Assembly: GCA_902586905.1 (NCBI GenBank)
Contig: CACIJH010000012.1
Location: 1 to 39,835, forward strand
From: an uncultured Bacteroidota bacterium
GTDB taxonomy: Bacteria > Bacteroidota > Bacteroidia > Flavobacteriales > Flavobacteriaceae
Length of the DNA stretch: 39,835 nt
Reading direction: 5' to 3'
The notes beneath the pieces are model-generated. The model had not been told where the DNA came from and did no database searches. It worked only from the letters and a program-made list of their open reading frames with translations. The translations under genes were made by a program, and so were the position numbers. Position 1 is the first letter of the stretch. Each line of letters opens with the position of its first letter. Shown here in pieces: positions 8,447 to 18,300 of the stretch.

Positions 8447-10054
8447 CTACATCCGAAATACACCAAAAGCGTCTGTTCCTTCAATAGGGTATTGATAGAC
8501 AGTTGCCAATGCAATGGTCAAGTGCTCTCTTGTCTGGCGCGGATCAATCACCCCATCATCCCAAAGTTCTGAAGTGGCATGCCATACACTCGCCTTGGCT
8601 TGTGCATCTTTTTTGATGGCGTCCTTTTCCTTTTTGAGTTGCTTTTCATCCACTTTTTGATTTGTGGAAGCAGCCGACTGTCGTTTGATGATTTCCATTA
8701 CGCCAGCCAATTGCTCAGCACCCATCACTCCTGCCTTGACATTGGGATATGAGAACAAAAATCGAGGGGAAAATGAACGACCACACATGGCATAATTTCC
8801 AGCGCCATAGGAGTTGCCAATCAGCAGTGTGATGTGGGGCACAGTACTGCCTGCCACTGCGTGGATCAATTGTGAACCACTGTTGATCATTCCCTTCTGT
8901 TCATAGGATTTACCAACCATAAAGCCAGTGGTGTTGTGCATAAATAAAAGAGGTAGATTGGACTTGTTGGCGAGTTGGATAAACTGTGTAGCTTTTTGGG
9001 CAGACTCGGCAAAGATGACCCCATTGCTGGCGATAATTCCGGTGGGATACCCCCCGATTTTAGTCCAGCAACAAATCATGGTTTTACCATAGTTTTCTTT
9101 GAATTCTGTAAATTCAGATCCATCCACAATTCGCGCAATGACCTCACGAACATCCACTGGTTTTTTGAGGTTTGCTGGAAGAATCCCCAAGAGTTCCTCT
9201 TGCTTGTATCGTGGCGGCACTATGGGTGTTGAGGGTTCGAAATGTGGTTTGTGTGACTTGAGGGTTTTCACAACATGACGTGCAATATTGATGGCATCCA
9301 TTTCGTCATCTGCCAAAAAATCGGCAACACCCGAAATGTTACTATGCATGGTTGCACCCCCAAGTTCTTGGGCATTGGTGTCTTCATTGGTTGCCATTTT
9401 TACCAGTGGGGGACCCGCCAAAAATACCTTGGCAGCATCCTTTTGCATAATGGTGTAGTCCGACATGCCTGGCACATAAGCACCACCAGCTGTGGCATTG
9501 CCAAAGACAACCGATATGGTGGGAATCCCTTGCTTGGATCGCAAAGACATATCTCTGAAAGTTGAACCGTAGTTGTTAAACACTCGATCTTGATCGGGAA
9601 GATTTGCGCCACCACTCTCCACCAAGTTGATAGTTGGAATTTTGTTTTCCAAAGCGATTTCACCCAATCGACGAATTTTTAAGCTCGTGGCATAATCAAC
9701 AGCTCCTGCTTTGCGTGTGCTGAGATTTGCATTGACAATGCAAAGGCGTTTGTTGACATACCCAACCCCTGCAACAGTGGTTCCGCCAGGGCCAAAACCA
9801 CCCTCGTGGAGCAAGCCCGCCAAGGGCATCAGCTCGATAAAAGGACTTTCTTTGTCGAGTAAAAGTTGAATGCGTTCTCTAGCCAAAAACTTTTTTCGTT
9901 TCCTCGCACGATCAATCGATGCTTTGCTGCCCTCTGTCTTGGCAACAGTCAGGTGCGACTGAAGTTCATCAATCAACACTTGCATCTCTTCCTTATTTCT
10001 GAGGAAGCGATCGCTTTTTGGGTTGATTTTGGATCGAAAACTCTGCATAGCCAT
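8447..10054 (-). CDS. Acyl-CoA carboxylase, carboxyltransferase (beta) subunit, methylcrotonyl-CoA type
   Basis: A 535-residue biotin-dependent carboxyltransferase with N- and C-terminal crotonase-fold halves. The N-half holds the LVESGGANLPDQ oxyanion region and GNATAGGAYVPGMSDY; the C-half holds FMHNTTGFMVG and GNSYGAGNYAMCGR. Length and these motifs are closest to methylcrotonyl-CoA carboxylase beta (leucine breakdown), with propionyl- or geranyl-CoA as other substrates. No biotin carboxylase or biotin carrier gene is nearby, so the partner must be elsewhere. Start at 10054 (MAMQS); a second ATG two codons in is possible. A -7 element lies at 10090-10097. Convergent with nrdA across a 43-base gap. 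Confidence 0.88.
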   Translation of the reverse strand: MAMQSFRSKINPKSDRFLRNKEEMQVLIDELQSHLTVAKTEGSKASIDRARKRKKFLARERIQLLLDKESPFIELMPLAGLLHEGGFGPGGTTVAGVGYVNKRLCIVNANLSTRKAGAVDYATSLKIRRLGEIALENKIPTINLVESGGANLPDQDRVFNNYGSTFRDMSLRSKQGIPTISVVFGNATAGGAYVPGMSDYTIMQKDAAKVFLAGPPLVKMATNEDTNAQELGGATMHSNISGVADFLADDEMDAINIARHVVKTLKSHKPHFEPSTPIVPPRYKQEELLGILPANLKKPVDVREVIARIVDGSEFTEFKENYGKTMICCWTKIGGYPTGIIASNGVIFAESAQKATQFIQLANKSNLPLLFMHNTTGFMVGKSYEQKGMINSGSQLIHAVAGSTVPHITLLIGNSYGAGNYAMCGRSFSPRFLFSYPNVKAGVMGAEQLAGVMEIIKRQSAASTNQKVDEKQLKKEKDAIKKDAQAKASVWHATSELWDDGVIDPRQTREHLTIALATVYQYPIEGTDAFGVFRM

Positions 10055-10089
10055 TTGTTAAAACCCTTTGCTGTGGGATTATCAATGTG

Positions 10090-10097
10090 CAAAGGTA
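10090..10097 (-). promoter_or_regulatory. Promoter -7 element TACCTTTG for the acyl-CoA carboxylase gene
   Basis: Read on the minus strand this is TACCTTTG, an exact TAnnTTTG match, 35 bases before the ATG at 10054. It overlaps the last bases of the phosphate-transporter gene's downstream gap. A -33 element is not clear. Confidence 0.45.
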
Positions 10098-10108
10098 AAC
10101 ATTATGCG

Positions 10109-12424
10109 TTAGTCGATAGTATCAGGTGGGGTTTGATCGTCTGAACTCTTCTTGATCAAGCGATCTACATCGCTGTCATATTCGATATAATAAAGCTCAA
10201 TCAGATTCATTGTTGCCGTTACTAAGTCTTTGGTTTCAGATAAAACTGAAAAGAAAAGAGTTGTATTTTTTGGGCTGGATTCTTCTGTCCTCGTACGACT
10301 GATTTGATCTTGAATATGGTTGTTGATCATGCTGACTAAAATTTCTTTTTTGGGCAGTATGTTTTTGATTTGATTAAAGTCGTTGAGGTCAAACGTAAAT
10401 CGAATTTCAGAAAACAAGTCTTCCAACTCATTTTCGATGGCTTTAAGGGCTTTGATTTGGGTGTATTTAATTTTTTTACGTTTGTTACTGACGTGTTTTT
10501 GACTCTTTTTATTGAGAAGCTCTAACGATTGACACATATCCTCTAAACAATCGATAAGCCCCATAAAAAACTTACTGGCTTTTACACTGTCTTCGTCGAG
10601 TTCTTTGATAAAGTAATAGAGTTCATCGCGAAGACTATTGATCTCACCCTCGAGTTTTTTGACACTGCGTTTATTTATTTTCAAGGTATCAAAGTTTCCA
10701 GTGGCAAGACCCTGTATGTTGTTTTTATAAATCTCATTGGCGCGATGAACCATGCGCGAAACATTATAAGCGCTTTCTGCAATGAGTCCCTGCACCGACC
10801 CTGTTTCGATCATGTAGAGCTCATCTTCTTCTTTGAGACTTTGAGATTCTTTTTTTGACCGGATATAGTTGCGATATAAAATAATCATTGAAAAAATAAG
10901 CAGAATGATGATCGCAACCAACTTGGCAAAATAGATAAAGGTGACGAGCAAGGCACAAGCCGAAAATGCGATTAAGGCAGTTAAAAACCAACCACCGACG
11001 ACATTGATCACCCCTGCCACACGATAGACCGCACTGTCACTTCCCCAAGCACGATCGGCAAGAGAAGTTCCCATGGCAACCATAAAGGTAACATAGGTGG
11101 TTGAAAGCGGTAGTTTGTATGAAGTGGCAATCGAAATCAAAACAGCTGCAACGGTCAGGTTGATCGATGCGCGCACATTGTCAAAAGCAGGCATATCTCC
11201 TTTTTTGATGACGGCTTCCTCGACTACTGGCTGGGTAAACTGTTTTGTGATAAGGTTTTGAACCGAGCTAGGAATCATTCGGTTGATGACAGTTGTTGTT
11301 CGGATAAAAGCACTGACCATTCCACGTGATAAGGCATTGGATTCAAAGCGCTCTTCGGTTTCGTCTTGCCGCGAAAGGTCGATGGTTGTTTTAACAACTT
11401 TCTTGGCTTTGGTGGATGTCCATAAAGTAACGACCATCACCAGACCAGCGACGAATAAAAAGAGGGTTGGTGTTGCGACTTTGGCAGCCAATCCACCCAT
11501 CGAATACAAAGCTGGATCCATACCCGAAGCCACCCACGACTGATAGGATTGCCAAGCAGCAATGGGGACGCCGATAAAGTTGACCAAGTCGTTGCCCGCA
11601 AAAGCCAGTGCGAGAGAAAAGGTTCCTACTGCAATAATCATTTTGTAGATATCCCAAAAGCGAAGCCAAATCATACTGATGATCGTCCAAAAAACTACGC
11701 CAAACGAAGCTGCAGTGATCAGCTGTGTTTCAGCAAATTCACCAAGGGTCATACCGCTAAGAAGTGGAAGTGTTTCGCCAGCGTAAGGGGTCCCTTTGAT
11801 CCCTTTGATAATGATAAAATAGTTGATGGCAGTAAGGGCCATTCCACCAAACAAAGCACTCATCCATCTGGGTTTTTCTTGAAAATGGAAACTCAAAAAC
11901 AGACGGGAAATGTATTGCACGATCGCACCAATCGAAAAGGCAAACACAATCGATAAGAAAATACCGAGGATAATCTGTGTGGCTTTCGTGACATTGATAA
12001 AGGCGATGAGTTGTTCATTGGCATCTCCTGTGTAGATTTTCAATAGCGCCATGGCAACAGCAGCACCGAGGAGCTCAAACACAATGGATACCGTTGTGGA
12101 GGTGGGAAGTCCAAGAGTGTTGAAAAAGTCCAGCAGCAAAATGTCGGTGATCATCACAGCGATAAAAATGACCATGATTTCGGAAAAGACAAACATTTCG
12201 GGGTTAAAGATGCCTTTGCGCGCGACCTCCATCAATCCACTGGAGAAAATGGCACCAGCAGCTACGCCTACACTGGCCACAATCATAACTACGCGAAAAC
12301 TCAAGGCCTTGGAACCAATGGCAGAATTGAGGAAGTTTACCGCATCATTACTCACGCCAACAATTAGGTCAGCCAATGCCAAAACAGCCAAAGCAATGAG
12401 CATGAACAGGTAAATATTTTCCAT
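10109..12424 (-). CDS. PiT-family inorganic phosphate transporter fused to a PhoU-like domain
   Basis: This 771-residue inner-membrane protein has two PiT half-repeats, each with its signature: GVSNDAVNFLNSAIGSKA near the N-terminus and LPLSTTYVTFMVAMGTSLADRAWG near residue 440. After the last membrane helices a charged, helical cytoplasmic region (about 540-760, with AYNVSRMVHRANEIYKNN and long amphipathic helices) resembles the PhoU/DUF47 proteins that accompany PiT transporters. The fusion puts transport and its presumed regulator in one chain, as is usual in Bacteroidota. It starts 3 bases after the TonB receptor stop, so the two are almost certainly cotranscribed. Phosphate is the expected substrate, driven by a cation gradient. 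Confidence 0.9.
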   Translation of the reverse strand: MENIYLFMLIALAVLALADLIVGVSNDAVNFLNSAIGSKALSFRVVMIVASVGVAAGAIFSSGLMEVARKGIFNPEMFVFSEIMVIFIAVMITDILLLDFFNTLGLPTSTTVSIVFELLGAAVAMALLKIYTGDANEQLIAFINVTKATQIILGIFLSIVFAFSIGAIVQYISRLFLSFHFQEKPRWMSALFGGMALTAINYFIIIKGIKGTPYAGETLPLLSGMTLGEFAETQLITAASFGVVFWTIISMIWLRFWDIYKMIIAVGTFSLALAFAGNDLVNFIGVPIAAWQSYQSWVASGMDPALYSMGGLAAKVATPTLFLFVAGLVMVVTLWTSTKAKKVVKTTIDLSRQDETEERFESNALSRGMVSAFIRTTTVINRMIPSSVQNLITKQFTQPVVEEAVIKKGDMPAFDNVRASINLTVAAVLISIATSYKLPLSTTYVTFMVAMGTSLADRAWGSDSAVYRVAGVINVVGGWFLTALIAFSACALLVTFIYFAKLVAIIILLIFSMIILYRNYIRSKKESQSLKEEDELYMIETGSVQGLIAESAYNVSRMVHRANEIYKNNIQGLATGNFDTLKINKRSVKKLEGEINSLRDELYYFIKELDEDSVKASKFFMGLIDCLEDMCQSLELLNKKSQKHVSNKRKKIKYTQIKALKAIENELEDLFSEIRFTFDLNDFNQIKNILPKKEILVSMINNHIQDQISRTRTEESSPKNTTLFFSVLSETKDLVTATMNLIELYYIEYDSDVDRLIKKSSDDQTPPDTID

Positions 12425-12427
12425 TTT

Positions 12428-15232
12428 TTAAAAACTAATTCTGTAACCTATTGTGTACATAATGCCTGGATTGAAAGAATTAAACACAAATGAATCCTCT
12501 CCCAACCATTTATATACACTTTCAACTTTATCATCAAGAATGTTAGATATTTTGAGCTCTACGTTACTGTTTAGTTTTCCAGAAAAAGATTTTTTTAATT
12601 TAAAATCCAATTTATTGAACGGTTTGGTATATATATCAGGAATTCCACCTAGTCCCACTTTAATGAGAGTTTCTCCCTGAACATTATAAAAAAGACCAAA
12701 ATCTAAATCATAGTCATTCAACTTGGTGTTTAAACCAACGTTTACAATATGAGGAGATTGTCCTTGTAATGGTCGTTCGTTTTCTAACACTCCATCACCT
12801 AATTCATCTTTGGACGCCTCATACTTTGAATTGTATTCGTCTTCAGACATTGTTTGCTTGGCATCGATTATTGTAATATTAGATGAGAGAGATGTTAGCA
12901 TATTTTGTGAATCAAAGATGTTTTTTCTAATCTCAACCTCTAAGCCCTTTACTGACGCACCACCAGTATTTTTTGCCAAAAAAGTATTTGGGGAATTTTG
13001 ACTTGCATTTGTTATTTCAATTGGATCAACGAAACCTTTATAAAAAACGCTAACTGCATACATTTGATTTTTTTCACTGAATTTTTCAAATCTCAAATCA
13101 TAATTATTAATGTAGCTTGGTTTAATTTCAGGGTTTCCTAAGAAAAAGGTTTCAGAAACAGGGTCATATAAATATGCTGTTGAGGCTTCTCTGAATGATG
13201 GCCTAGCAGTTGTTTCATAATAAGACATACGCAAGTTTATTTTGTCACTTAAGCCAATGATTGCGTTAGCAAATAAAAAGTTGTCAGAAGTGTTTATGAA
13301 AGAGGCTTTATTGTATTTATTTCCGGGTAAGTCTTCTCCAGTATATATCAAATTAAATTGTTCACTTCTAACCCCAAAAATAAGTTTAAAATCACTAGTT
13401 AAACCAAGCTCAGCCTCAAAAAAGTTTGCATCGACTTCAGTTTCCGATTCATATATATTTGTTCTTTCAAACCCACCTCTTAGATAAGTTCCAGTTTTAT
13501 TTTCTCTTGTCCAAATATTTTCATCATAAAAATATGCGTCGGAATTGCCTTCAAGTATAGTTGAATCTCCATTAAACCAAACATCAAATTTCTTGGAGTT
13601 ATAATCTCTGTGTTTTAAATTTCTGGTTGTCCCTATAGACAATGAACTTTCCGTGCCAATTTCATCTAAATTCAATTTTAAACTGAAAGATAAAGCAGTA
13701 GACTCCTCATCTAAATTTCTCCAAATTCTTGAGGGGGCACTCACTTGATTAGGACTAAAATAAAACACATCGCGCGCAGTGTTCGTTTCAAAAACTGACC
13801 TTCTAAGGTCTTTATCTCTTAAGTTAGATCTTGAAAATGAATATGCCCAATCAAATTCGATAACTCCGTCCTTTCTCTTATGCTTACCTTGTATAGGGAC
13901 TGACAACAAGCTTTTTTCTGTGTAAGATAATGTGCTACCAACCCCAAAATAATTGTTTTCAACACTTTCAACTCTTTCTAAGTTACTTGCTTTTGACTCA
14001 CCGTTTTGTAGCCTTAAAACATTTATTGAAACTTTATTATAATTGTTTTGAAGTGTGATTCCAGCAAGACCACTCAAAAACTTATTAATAACTCCAATTC
14101 GACTTTCTTGTTCACTGTAAAATTGTAATATACCTTCGCTTTTTTGAACTGTATTATCAATATGACTTTCATAAAACTGTTCTTCAGTTTTGTACCCTAC
14201 TGAAGTAATATACCCCAATTTTGTTTCCCCCCATAAATTAATTGAGTTAGATGTGCTAAAATTAAACGAATGATTCATATTACTTTTTTCATTCAATGGC
14301 ACCATTACTTTGCTAAGCGATCGAGTAGATTTTGTCAGAATATCAGCATCAGCCAAAAAATGTAGTGCTGGAGGTAAGTTAATTGATGGATCTAAGGGTA
14401 AGGCTCTATAGTCACTATCGACCCCTCGCCAGTCAGTACTAGATGTATTATCACGAATAAAAGAATTGTTAAAGTGCATATCTGGATTATAACCCCCGGA
14501 ATAACTAAAATTATATTCAGGCGCGAATGTAAATTTTTTCAATTCAATATTCACGACACCTCCAGTAAAGTCTGCTGCTACTTTAGAAGAAGCGGATTTT
14601 TGTATGATTATATTTTCAATAATTGACGTAGGGAATATATCTAGAGGGAGTGTATTTTTATCTGGATCAATTCCTGGTAACTCAAGAGAATTTAACATTG
14701 TTTTTGAGTACCGGTCCCCTAAACCCCTTACATAAACGTACTTACCATCTTGAATAGAAACTCCAGGAACTCTTTTAACGGCTGAAGCAATATCACTGTC
14801 ACCTGCTTTTTTAATTGCTTGGAGAGACAAACCATCTAAAACTACATTTGCATTTTTTTGGATATTTAGGACCGATGTTTCAGTATTTTTTTGTGCAGTT
14901 GTAGTTATAACGACTTCTTCAAGAGCATTTGAAGATGGTTCGAGTACAACATCTAAATTCGTAATTTCATTTTTTGATACCAAAACCCCTGTAACTCTTT
15001 TCTTATTATATCCAACAAATGAAAACTCTATAGTATAGGAACCGTCATTAAGTTCTAAATAATACTTACCATCCATATCAGAAGTAGTACCATCCCCGGT
15101 TTCAATAACAATTATATTTGCGAATGGAAGTAGATCATTAAACTCCCCGTCAATAATTAATCCAGTGACACCTGATTGGGAGTACAAAATTGATGAGAAA
15201 ATAGTTAAATAGAATAAAATTAAATGCTTCAT
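12428..15232 (-). CDS. TonB-dependent outer membrane receptor with carboxypeptidase-regulatory-like domain
   Basis: A 934-residue outer-membrane receptor. After a signal peptide (MKHLILFYLTIFSSILYSQ) comes a beta-sandwich CarboxypepD_reg-like domain (about 20-105, GLIIDGEFNDLLPFANI...). A plug domain follows (about 125-235, with VKRVPGVSIQDGKYVYVRGLGDRYSKTMLN written here only in part: VRGLGDRYS), then a 22-strand barrel ending in IGYRISF with a terminal Phe. No SusD-like gene is adjacent, so this is not a SusCD pair. The ATG at 15232 is preferred to a start at 15247, which overlaps the promoter. The codon composition looks clearly more AT-rich than its neighbours. It lies between the T9SS beta-helix gene and the phosphate transporter. 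Confidence 0.9.
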   Translation of the reverse strand: MKHLILFYLTIFSSILYSQSGVTGLIIDGEFNDLLPFANIIVIETGDGTTSDMDGKYYLELNDGSYTIEFSFVGYNKKRVTGVLVSKNEITNLDVVLEPSSNALEEVVITTTAQKNTETSVLNIQKNANVVLDGLSLQAIKKAGDSDIASAVKRVPGVSIQDGKYVYVRGLGDRYSKTMLNSLELPGIDPDKNTLPLDIFPTSIIENIIIQKSASSKVAADFTGGVVNIELKKFTFAPEYNFSYSGGYNPDMHFNNSFIRDNTSSTDWRGVDSDYRALPLDPSINLPPALHFLADADILTKSTRSLSKVMVPLNEKSNMNHSFNFSTSNSINLWGETKLGYITSVGYKTEEQFYESHIDNTVQKSEGILQFYSEQESRIGVINKFLSGLAGITLQNNYNKVSINVLRLQNGESKASNLERVESVENNYFGVGSTLSYTEKSLLSVPIQGKHKRKDGVIEFDWAYSFSRSNLRDKDLRRSVFETNTARDVFYFSPNQVSAPSRIWRNLDEESTALSFSLKLNLDEIGTESSLSIGTTRNLKHRDYNSKKFDVWFNGDSTILEGNSDAYFYDENIWTRENKTGTYLRGGFERTNIYESETEVDANFFEAELGLTSDFKLIFGVRSEQFNLIYTGEDLPGNKYNKASFINTSDNFLFANAIIGLSDKINLRMSYYETTARPSFREASTAYLYDPVSETFFLGNPEIKPSYINNYDLRFEKFSEKNQMYAVSVFYKGFVDPIEITNASQNSPNTFLAKNTGGASVKGLEVEIRKNIFDSQNMLTSLSSNITIIDAKQTMSEDEYNSKYEASKDELGDGVLENERPLQGQSPHIVNVGLNTKLNDYDLDFGLFYNVQGETLIKVGLGGIPDIYTKPFNKLDFKLKKSFSGKLNSNVELKISNILDDKVESVYKWLGEDSFVFNSFNPGIMYTIGYRISF

Positions 15233-15246
15233 AAATTGGATTTGCA

Positions 15247-15292
15247 CAAATATATTCTTTGAAGTAGAGAACGAATGTTATGTAAATGTTAA
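15247..15292 (-). promoter_or_regulatory. TonB-receptor promoter with Pho-box-like direct repeat
   Basis: On the minus strand the -7 is TATATTTG (15254-15247), 14 bases before the ATG. Upstream, TTAACA (15292-15287) and ATAACA (15281-15276) form a direct repeat with 11-bp period, and the box occupies the place of the -33 element, which is otherwise missing. This is the layout of PhoB/PhoP-activated promoters: 11-bp direct repeats replacing the upstream core element. The motif matches the TTAACA form known from PhoP boxes. The regulator is inferred, not shown. Confidence 0.5.
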
Positions 15293-15293
15293 G

Positions 15294-15324
15294 AAAAAAA
15301 CCCCCTAAAAAAGGGGGTTTTTAT
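15294..15324 (-). terminator. Rho-independent terminator after the T9SS beta-helix gene
   Basis: CCCCC at 15301-15305 pairs with GGGGG at 15313-15317, extended by A-runs and T-runs on both sides, with a loop of about seven bases. It lies 25-55 bases past the stop of the minus-strand gene ending at 15349 and separates it from the TonB receptor promoter. The flanking runs would let it work in both directions. Confidence 0.8.
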
Positions 15325-15348
15325 GATTTAATTTAAAATTATTCAAGA

Positions 15349-18300
15349 TTATTTTCTTATAAGTTTCCCTTGAACTTTTTGTTCATCTGTAATTATTTCA
15401 ATAACATAAATTCCAGATCTAACATTTTCAATATTAATTGAATTAGCTCTTATCACCTTTTCAACCAATTGACCTGAGATAGAATAAACATTAATTTCGT
15501 TAACTCTACTTTCACTGTCAATATTTACTATACCGTTCGTTGGATTTGGATAATACGATATAGTTGATTTGACCTCGAAAATTTCCTCAAATGAAAAGGT
15601 AGTGTTAACAAAAGCATAAGCAGTCCATTCAGTAAATTTACTTTCGTCAGAACCAGTATTAGCGGCTTGTGTACCAATAACTTCAGCGTGTGTAGCTGTA
15701 AGTACAGCTAGTTCATCACTTGCGCCACGGCTTCCAACACTGTTAACAGTTGCTAAGTCGTCAGTAGTTACAAAGTCAAGGTTACTAAATGTAAGTGTAC
15801 CTGCATCGAAAGTAGCTTTCTCAACACCTTCAAGGTAAGTACCAGCAGCAAATCCTTTAAATACGATGTTTTGGTTAGCTCCAGTTGCACCAGATTTCCA
15901 GTGACCGTATTGGTCTAGTTTTCCACTGTTATCGTAAGCCTGGTAAGCAGTTACACCATCTATAGTGTAAGATCCAGTTACAGTTCCTGTACCATCTTCA
16001 GAACCATCAATTTCAAACACGTTGTCTGAGTCAGCACCCATTGCAACGTAAGCATTAGTTATTGTACCAGCGTAAGCTTCGTCAATATCGATTGCATCAT
16101 CTTTTTGGTTGAAGATAAGGATGTTGGTTACATCAACGTTACCGCCGAAGAACTCAATACCATCATCATCGTTAGAGATGATTTCGATGTTGCTAATTGT
16201 AGTACCAGAACCTACACCACCAAGGGTAAGACCGTTAATTTCATCACCGTTAGCAATAGTAGCACCACCGTGACGGATAGAAACGTAATCTAAAGTACCT
16301 GAGTTGTCATCAGCAACATTTCCACCGTAAGTAGTAAAGTCGTATCCTTCAGCAACACCTTCGATGTCATCTTCACCGCCGTCTTCACCAACGATACCTT
16401 TACCTAACATGATAATACCACCCCATAAACCGCGAGTAGTAAGGTCATTGGCAGCTCCACTAACTGTAGATACGAGCGTACCACCATCTACATCAGCAGC
16501 AGTGAGGTCATCATATTCAGTTGTGAATATAATTGGCTGATCAGCCGTACCAACAGCATTAAGTTTACCACCTTTGGCAACTATAAGTGCAGTTGCGTCT
16601 ACTGGGTTAGCAGTGAAAGCAGCTTTTACAACCGTACCAGCAGCGATAGTTAATGTTGCACCGTCTTGAACAACAACTTTACCGGACATATTATAGGTGC
16701 CATCCCAAGTTGCATCTGCAGAGATATAAGTAAGAGTACCATCTCCAACATTTACTGTGAATGGGTTCACGCTACCATAAGCAGTCCATCCAGCAAATTT
16801 ACCTTCGTTTGCACCAGTATCAAATTTCTGTGTACCAATAACTTCAGCGTGTGTAGCTGTAAGTACAGCTAGTTCATCACTTGCGCCACGGCTTCCAACA
16901 CTGTTAACAGTTGCTAAGTCGTCAGTAGTTACAAAGTCAAGGTTACTAAATGTAAGTGTACCTGCATCGAAAGTAGCTTTCTCAACACCTTCAAGGTAAG
17001 TACCAGCAGCAAATCCTTTAAATACGATGTTTTGGTTAGCTCCAGTTGCACCAGATTTCCAGTGACCGTATTGGTCTAGTTTTCCACTGTTATCGTAAGC
17101 CTGGTAAGCAGTTACACCATCTATAGTGTAAGATCCAGTTACAGTTCCTGTACCATCTTCAGAACCATCAATTTCAAACACGTTGTCTGAGTCAGCACCC
17201 ATTGCAACGTAAGCATTAGTTATTGTACCAGCGTAAGCTTCGTCAATATCGATTGCATCATCTTTTTGGTTGAAGATAAGGATGTTGGTTACATCAACGT
17301 TACCGCCGAAGAACTCAATACCATCATCATCGTTAGAGATGATTTCGATGTTGCTAATTGTAGTACCAGAACCTACACCACCAAGGGTAAGACCGTTAAT
17401 TTCATCACCGTTAGCAATAGTAGCACCACCGTGACGGATAGAAACGTAATCTAAAGTACCTGAGTTGTCATCAGCAACATTTCCACCGTAAGTAGTAAAG
17501 TCGTATCCTTCAGCAACACCTTCGATGTCATCTTCACCGCCGTCTTCACCAACGATACCTTTACCTAACATGATAATACCACCCCATAAACCGCGAGTAG
17601 TAAGGTCATTGGCAGCTCCACTAACTGTAGATACGAGCGTACCACCATCTACATCAGCAGCAGTGAGGTCATCATATTCAGTTGTGAATATAATTGGCTG
17701 ATCAGCCGTACCAACAGCATTAAGTTTACCACCTTTGGCAACTATAAGTGCAGTTGCGTCTACTGGGTTAGCAGCAAAAGCAGCTTTTACAACCGTACCA
17801 GCAGCGATAGTTAATGTTGCACCATCTTGAACAACGATTTTACCAGAGATAGTTTTGTTTCCATCCCAAGTTGTATTTGAAGAAATTTCTGTTACAGTTG
17901 CAGCATATAAGTATGACCCAATAGTAGCTTTCACTGAACAATCTTCGTCTGTTGTACTGCATCCGTCAACTGAAGAAATCGTCCATTCAGAAATATCAAA
18001 GTTTGAGTTTGGGCCTTTATCAAATTTTCTTTGCGCATACGAGTCTTGATAAAAATTAGCTCCACTAGCGTCCGCAGCACCAAACGCATCAACAACAGCC
18101 CCACTTTTGTATAGATATACGGGATCATTACCATTTATTGATGCAACACTGTTGACATATATTTTTTTTCCTGAAAGCGCATTACCATCAGTTGAGTGAG
18201 TAAAATAAGTTTCTAATGCAGTTTGGCTTGTAGTAACGTATATAAATTCGCCAGCACTTAATGCAACATCATCAAAGGTGAACTCTGACGTGCCCGATGA

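Noticed and set aside
16105-17454. Two identical 62-residue open frames antisense to the T9SS gene (16105-16293 and 17266-17454)
   Set aside because: They lie opposite the repeated units and are identical only because the DNA repeat is identical. No promoter or family match.
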